Origin: Strigamia acuminata
Taxonomy: Eukaryota > Arthropoda > Chilopoda > Geophilomorpha > Linotaeniidae
Direction of reading: 5' to 3'
Length of the DNA stretch: 64,000 bases
NCBI GenBank assembly: GCA_949358305.1
Contig: OX442321.1
Location: 4,117,605-4,181,604, forward strand
Shown here: positions 58,501 through 64,000 of the stretch, one piece after another
Layout of the letters: each line of letters starts with the position of its first letter
Numbering within the stretch: position 1 is the stretch's first letter
The notes under the pieces: model-generated
What the model was told of the DNA's origin: nothing
The model's input: only the letters and a program-made list of their open reading frames with translations
Databases searched by the model: none
Made by a program: the position numbers and the translations under genes

Positions 58501-61500
58501 GCCGGCGTTTATTCGGGCCCGGCGCATAACCGAAAAATTGCCAATTTATCGCTAAAACTTGTCATTTTCTGCAAAAAATAGGCGATTTTTGGGGGACCCG
58601 GCGCTCAATCGAGGCCGGTGTTAATTCCGTAAATCGCCGATGAATGCCCGGCACTAAAACGGGCCCGGCGCCTTCATGAACCCGGGCTATTGTACGAGGT
58701 GGTACGGTATGCAACTTTCATTGTATTAATTTAAGTTTTGTTTTGTAGATAATTTTGTCAAATTCAACTCTCATCGACAAATCTAATTTGTACGATTTCA
58801 TGCATCCATGTATAGGAACAGGTCTCCTAACGAGGTTTGAAATTCATGATAATCTAATTGTTTATTAAATATACGAGCTCATTGATTAAGTCATATTAAG
58901 CCTTTCAGCAAAGGAAAAAAATGGCAGACTCGTCGAAAATTGCTTACACCAGCTTTTCATTCTCGAATTTTGGATGATTTCGTTCCATTATTCAATGAAC
59001 ACTGCGACACATTACTTGAAATGTTGACTCAAAATCTGAATAAACCGTCAGTTGATATTCATTCTTTCGTAACATTATGCACGTTGGACATTATTTGTGG
59101 TTAGTCCTAACTGTAATTGTTAGAAAAACATATGAGATCGTGTTTTCTATTTTAGAATCTGTTATGGGTGTAAAAGTAAATGCTCAAATCGAGTCACATT
59201 CGCCTTATATTGAAGCTGTAGAAAAGTAAGTCAACTAAATACACTTGATATTTTCGAAGCTATTCAAGCAAATTTTTCTACATACGCCAGATGTTTCTAA
59301 AAATTATTTATTGTATGATCGCAGGATGAAAAAAATATTTCACTCGAGAGTTTTGAAGATTTATTTATGGTCGGATACGTTGTTCAATCTTCTTCCCGAA
59401 GGTCGCGAACAGGCAAAATGCTTGAAGATTCTGCATGAATATTCGAATAAAGTCAGTATTTACTTATATCGAATTATTTCCTCTCGGCAAAAATAGTGCC
59501 AGTCATTCCTGGCCACAAAATCAGAAGTTTGTAAATGTTCTCCCCAGGGTGAGCTGATAGACAAACAGTTATACTCTAACCGAGGACAAGGTTACGTAGA
59601 AAAAAGAAGGCGGGGCATTATTTTTAAGTCAAACGTTAAATAAAATTGACCTACAGTTATAACGTCCGCCAAAAACGTAAATGCGGGATGTCAGTTGTCC
59701 GCCATATGCCCGCAAAAAATTTTAAAGGTCATAAGAAGAGATAAATAAAAATTGACAAGAAGATTACTTGTGTTATTATTAGACCAAACCCGTTGTTCGT
59801 GAGTGATCAATTGTTTCCAGATTATTATATCGTTTGTTTAAACTTTGAAAAATTATTAAACATCCTCCATTTTTAGTTTACGAAAGTTTCAAAAAGTTGC
59901 CATTGGTGGCACTTTTTATGACGTCATCGGCGACAAACGAACAGCTTTTTAGCATGGGCTTGGCTTCATTTAAGAGTTCTGAAAATTTTTTTCCATTAAT
60001 TTGACAGTACTCTTAGGTTATTGAGCTTTTAATATTCAGTAAATAATTATTTACTATTTGGTGCATGCGTATATGTTCAAAATAACTAATAAAAAATTTT
60101 CATAGCTCTAAACAAAGCCAATCGTTTGTCGCCGATGACATCATAAAAAGCGCCACCAATGGCAACCTTTTGAAACTTTCGTAAACTAAAAATGGAGGAC
60201 GTTTAATAATTTTTCAAAGTTTAAACAAACGATAATCTGGAAACAATTGACCACTCACGAACGAGTTTGGTCTAATGATGACATAAGTAATTTTCTTGTC
60301 AATTTTTATTTTTCTCTTCCTATGACCTTTAACAATGCGAGACCACCTGGATTTCAAAAAAATGGCGGATGTGAAGTCCTGTACTGATCATCCTAGGTTC
60401 TACGTTGTGGCACAGTTACTGGTGTACCCCTCTGAACTATTTATAATACAGTTGAAACTCTTTATAACGAATCGCAAGGGACCGGAAAATCGATTCGTTA
60501 TAACGAGTTTGTTAAAACAAATTAACTAAAAAAAATTAAATTTCATTTTAAATAATAATATTTATTCATAAACATGCAATTTTCATGTTTATTTTATCCC
60601 AATTCTTCAGAATTGTTGAAAATTGTATAACCAGACAAATTAAACTCATCTACTACATCTATTGATGGCATTAATAATGTTCAACTTGTCCTGAATCAAA
60701 CTTGCCTTTTGTTTGGCAGCCATTTTAAAACAGTAGATTTTTCATTTTTTTTTAGTTTCTAAATATGGGCATCGGATGTTATATCGAAAATATTTAACAT
60801 GGTGTTCTATCGCTGGCCAACCAAATCATTTATAACAACTCGTTATATCGATAATTCGTTATATCGCAATTCGTTATAAAAAGTTTTGACTGTATGTTTC
60901 ACATCAAACTAATTAGGTAATTCGAGAAAGAAAAGTCATCTGGCAACAAAAATCAGAATCTGAAAACTCTACCCTTGAAAAGAAAAAATATCGCCCGTTA
61001 TTGGATATGCTTTTTGAAGCATCTGACGACGGAAAGAATTTATCGGATTCAGACATTCGCGAAGAAGTCGACACTTTTATGTTAGTAGGGCACGACACCT
61101 CTGCAGTTACAATCAGTTGGACATTGTTCCTTCTAGGAAACAATCCATCTGTTCAGCAAAAAGTGCATGAAGAAATAGATTCTATATTTAGTAAACATCA
61201 GTAATACATAATCCTGTACTAGCAAATTGGATTGTCATTGATTTCCATTTTCCAGGTGATGACAAAAATAAACACCCAACACTTGACGATTTAAAACGTA
61301 TGAAATATCTGGATTTCGTAATTAAGGTATTAAAAGACAATTACGATCTGATCCATAAATGTTTGGCTCATTTCACCTGACATCATCTCACTGTGTTCAT
61401 CATTTCTGGCCCAATCTTTCTCCTTCCCCTACCACCACCCTGAACCAAAGATAACATGGACACACATCCACATGCTCAATGCGTTTTGCCAACAACGGAG

Positions 61501-62486
61501 CCACATAATACATAGCCGCACTGTATTCTGGGATGACAACAGGTAACAAATATGATTAGTTGGCAAGCAAAGCATGACACGTGATTGCTGTCATCCAATC
61601 AGTACACAGAACAACGAATCAATAGGAAATAACGTACAGATACGTGTGGAGTGTTCTTCACTCCAAAGCACGTCACTTGTTACTTGTTAATTTGGGACAC
61701 TGCCTTACTGGAGCGCCACCTATATGTTACTTTGAATAAACTAGTCAGTTATGTAAATCTCAACTACACCAGCGATCACGTTATTTGCATGCTCCATTGC
61801 AGTTTCAAATACCTAGTCAAGACAGACTAACGTGTCCATGTTATCCTTGGTTCATGCTACTACTCAATCCTGGACTTCTCAGTTTCTGTCATTGGCACAC
61901 TGGCCAAACTGTTGCAACCAATTAGAGACTTTATTATTTTCGTTTAGGAATCTCTGCGAATTTTTCCACCTGCTCCTTTGATAGCTCGACAAACAAACAC
62001 AAAAATCGAAATTGGTAAGAAGCAATAGACAAAATAAAACAACAATATTAAACCAAAACTTCATTTTCACCTGTTCAAAGATGGCAAAATTATTCCTTCG
62101 GGGACCATGGTAGCCATACCTGTGTTTTTGCTGCACAAAGATCCAGATGTATTTCCTGATCCAGAAACATTTGATCCCAGTAGATTTTTTCCAGAAAATT
62201 GTGTGAACAGAAGTCCTTTTGCTTACATTCCATTTTCCAACGGACCAAGAAATTGTATCGGTGAGTTTTAACATTTAAATAAACATCCATCTAGTAATAT
62301 GTAATTATTTTGCTTTCTAAAGGCCAAAGGTACGCCATGTTGGAGGTAAAAACAGTTTTATCTCGCGTGTTACGTTCATTTACAATCAAATCTTTGGAAC
62401 CTCAAGATAAAATTAAAGTTACCATTGAAATCGTTACCCAGCCAACAAATGGCATTAATGTTCATCTTATACCTCGAAAGATTTGA
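55575..62486 (+). CDS. CYP4: Cytochrome P450, CYP4 family (P450-9), introns swollen by transposons
   Basis: Exons 55575-55734, 58098-58204, 58749-58834, 58909-59099, 59156-59225, 59325-59451, 60917-61190, 61256-61326, 61948-62014, 62081-62260, 62323-62486 join to 498 aa. Start chosen by match to the other copies ([18 protein letters not shown]); an in-frame ATG 51 bp upstream would add 17 residues. I-helix EEVDTFMLVGHDTSAVT, K-helix ESLR (363-366), heme FSNGPRNCIG with Cys443 (FxxGxRxCxG kept). Divergent points: HPCIG for HPWLG, TSKGKKWQTR for [17 protein letters not shown] for LWPD. Exon 5 is 6 bp shorter, as in P450-1. Five introns hold insertions (2363 bp in intron 1), yet every splice site and frame is intact. 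Most divergent copy of the right-hand block; probably functional with a different substrate range. Confidence 0.88.
56285..56940. repeat. 10-11 bp GTCGTTTGGGG array
   Basis: About 55 imperfect copies of (G)GTCGTTTGGG with frequent variants GATCGTTTGG and GTCATTTGG. Strand asymmetry is extreme (G/T on plus), and all plus frames are open. Inside the element 55813-58061. Confidence 0.93.
57050..57125. repeat. 8-bp CCAAAAGA array
   Basis: About nine copies of ACCAAAAG or ATCAAAAG. It is A/C-rich on plus, the opposite strand bias to the GTCGTTTGGG array just before it. Confidence 0.85.
57590..57652. repeat. Imperfect palindrome with CRE-like TGACGTCA core
   Basis: CATGAAAATTACAGAAATGA and TCATTTCCGTAATTTTCATG are inverted arms around GACGTCGTCATGATGACG. 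Lies in the repeat-filled element of P450-9 intron 1; a (GACA)n tract follows near 57807. Confidence 0.8.
58229..58396. mobile_element. 168-bp pogo-like MITE (TATAACGAA type) in intron 2 of P450-9
   Basis: Ends CAGTCGAACCTCGTATA and TATCCAGGTTCGACTG, flanked by TA. Interior words TTCGTTGTATC and TTCGTTATATC. Small complete relative of the element at 1899. Confidence 0.88.
58430..58707. mobile_element. 278-bp word-tiled MITE (GCCCGGGC type) in intron 2 of P450-9
   Basis: Flanked by TA. The ends CCATATCGCCCCGTTTAATA and ACAATxxGTACGAGGTGGTACGG form a weak inverted repeat with TAGCCCGGG and CCCGGGCTA just inside. The interior contains many GCCCGG, GGCCCGGCG and GCCGGCG words. Confidence 0.75.
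59724..60330. mobile_element. 607-bp foldback element in intron 6 of P450-9
   Basis: Arms of about 230 bp (59724-59955, 60100-60330) are reverse complements with few mismatches around a 145-bp middle. Tips AAAGGTCATAAGAAGAGA and TCTCTTCCTATGACCTTT match the element in P450-8 intron 9. Confidence 0.88.
60449..60892. mobile_element. 444-bp pogo-like MITE (TATAACGAA type) in intron 6 of P450-9
   Basis: Ends CAGTTGAAACTCTTTATAAC and TTATAAAAAGTTTTGACTG, flanked by TA. Words TTCGTTATAACGAG and TTCGTTATATCG are concentrated within 90 bp of both ends; the middle is unique AT-rich DNA. Confidence 0.88.
61441..61855. mobile_element. MITE (GAACCAAGGATAACA family) in intron 8 of P450-9, with nested insert
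   Basis: Left end TGAACCAAAGATAACATGGA and right end TCCATGTTATCCTTGGTTCA, matching 18121-18344 in sequence and internal landmarks (GTATTCTGGGATGACA). About 180 bp of foreign sequence (61653-61829) interrupt it near the right end. Confidence 0.85.
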
Positions 62487-63624
62487 CAAGTTTCAATTTT
62501 ATAACCAGGGTGTCGGCCAGATGATAAAAAGTAAAGTCCTAAATGGTAAATGAAAAACCTGTACGACACACAATTTCTCAAAAAATCATCCATGCAAACC
62601 GCAAAAATCACTCCATACACTTCAATCAAATGCCGGAATTATAATTGTATGATAAATGCACGTAGAAAGTTTTTTGGGACACGTCGGGTCATGTCCCCCA
62701 ATTTTCCAATACAGAACTGTTGTGAAACACCAAATGGTAAAAATAGATTAATAAAAACCATGTTCAAGAAGTAGTTCTCATTGTTTTTAAAGGCTTTTAT
62801 TTAACTTGACTTGAACGTTTGTGTGGAGGTTCAACGTCCGATCACGTGACTTGTAATGTAACTTTAGAACCGCAGCGCCACCTGGCGGAACCCGTGTCCT
62901 TTAATGGATGCCAAAATGTTCGCCCGATACGAATTTTGATGTTTGCGATACTAAAAGCGGATCTGAAAATTCTGAAACCAGGCTAAACCTGGTTAAAACA
63001 AAAATTCCTATCTGCCCATGTATTTTGTTTTTTAATATTATTTAGAAAAAGTACTTTGTTGAAAGTTTTAGTAGCACACTCTGGCGGCGATTTGAAGCAC
63101 CAATATAAAAGCCTTTTTCAAAAACTTGATTTTTTATATTTACTTGTTAAATGTTATCTATTTTTCTGCATATGATCCACGAAGATCCACGTTTAGATAT
63201 GCTGCCAGATCTTTTAAATAACACGATATTGATTAGTATAAATAAACACTAACCCTGTCCAGATTTGGTAAATGAAAAACCTGTACTATAAAAGCAAATT
63301 GTAAAATTTTTCGCACAAGATCTCGTCTCGGAAAACCGAGACTTGAAACCGGCCGAGATGCTGGAAGTACAATAAATGCACCTATCTCGACAGAACCTCC
63401 ACTTGTGACGATTCTACTTTTGGCTGATTTATAAGCCATTGAAATGAGATAAACTATCGGAACAACACATTGTTAAACCTAACAATAACCTAACCGAGAT
63501 AAGCTAAGAAATGTGCGCTAAATGAATAAACAACAAAACAACAAATAACTTGCAGTCTTACATGCTTATTTCTACAAATACAACTTATAGACAGTTTTTC
63601 GGAACATGCCTACCGTCTTCCCCC
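62487..63624. other. Intergenic region past P450-9
   Basis: No convincing gene. Short frames (62550-62774 plus, 63233-63439 minus) have no motif, signal peptide or splice partners. GGTTxxACCTGGTTTxxA-like words lie at 62980-63000. Confidence 0.4.
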
Positions 63625-64000
63625 GAATATAACACCATGGTGTTGTATTCGAGTTTTGTTCGAAATGGCAAGTTTGAAAACATTGACCAAAAATTCGAAT
63701 ATAACACCACTTCAGCTATAACACCATGGTGTTATATTCAAATACAACACCATGGTGTTTTATTCGAATTTTTAAAAAACTATGAAATACGTACAGTGTA
63801 CGCTTCCAAAACGCAAACAATACAGCACATGTACGTTTTTATTTAGTTTATTTTTATTGTTTTTTGTTTTTACTTTAAATAAAACACAAAAAATAAAAAC
63901 ATACAAGATATTGTTTGTTTTTTTAATCATAGTCATAAACACATATTAACAATTTTCCTTTTTTTGCAAACTTACATGTTTTTTTACGAATACAACACCA
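63625..64000. mobile_element. Word-tiled element (AACACCATGGTGTT type), running off the window
   Basis: GAATATAACACCATGGTGTT and inverted or direct copies occur at 63627, 63690, 63712 and 63740, and again at the window end (GAATACAACACCA). The 12-bp core ACACCATGGTGT is a perfect palindrome. The right end may lie outside the window. Confidence 0.65.

Overview
The window is AT-rich eukaryotic DNA with multi-exon genes, short GT-AG introns (mostly 50-250 bp) and very dense miniature transposons, foldbacks and minisatellites. The P450 array carries the CYP4 I-helix signature. With secreted WAP-like proteins and a prokineticin/astakine-type cytokine, this suggests an arthropod, probably an insect. 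The species cannot be fixed from sequence alone.

Left part (1-11 kb): mostly repeats (a 20-bp array near 1.1 kb, a 'TATAACGAAT' word-tiled element at 1.9-2.5 kb, a 21-bp-type array at 4.8-5.25 kb). Then come an intronless class A GPCR (5584-6663, +), a near-perfect 21-bp array (7.43-7.83 kb), and two minus-strand two-exon genes. These two encode paralogous small secreted proteins: a signal peptide, one 8-Cys WAP-like domain and a low-complexity Ala/Gly/Thr tail (7968-8487 and 8859-10382).

Centre and right (11-62.5 kb): nine head-to-tail CYP4 cytochrome P450 genes, all on the + strand and all with the same 11-exon structure. P450-1 (11161-14429) is separated from the rest by a foldback-rich block, a possible small minus-strand gene and a 10-Cys prokineticin-like gene (17433-18034). 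P450-2, -3 and -4 form one recent subgroup, with a detached exon-1 fragment between 3 and 4. P450-5, -6, -7 and -8 form a second subgroup. P450-9 stands apart, beyond a 2.65-kb 31-bp satellite. Seven copies read as full-length microsomal P450s of 494-506 aa. P450-4 has a 1-bp frameshift in exon 1. P450-6 is broken by a 321-bp MITE in coding exon 4 and has a 992-bp palindrome 117 bp upstream of its ATG.

The P450s would be ER-anchored monooxygenases needing NADPH-P450 reductase. Paired GATA motifs just upstream of several copies hint at gut or fat-body type expression. The most unusual feature is a set of MITEs whose interiors are tiled with degenerate copies of a short word from their own terminal inverted repeats. 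Long foldbacks have also repeatedly landed in introns, a promoter and an exon of the P450 array. All exon boundaries were derived by hand from reading frame, splice consensus and comparison among the nine copies. No database search was possible.
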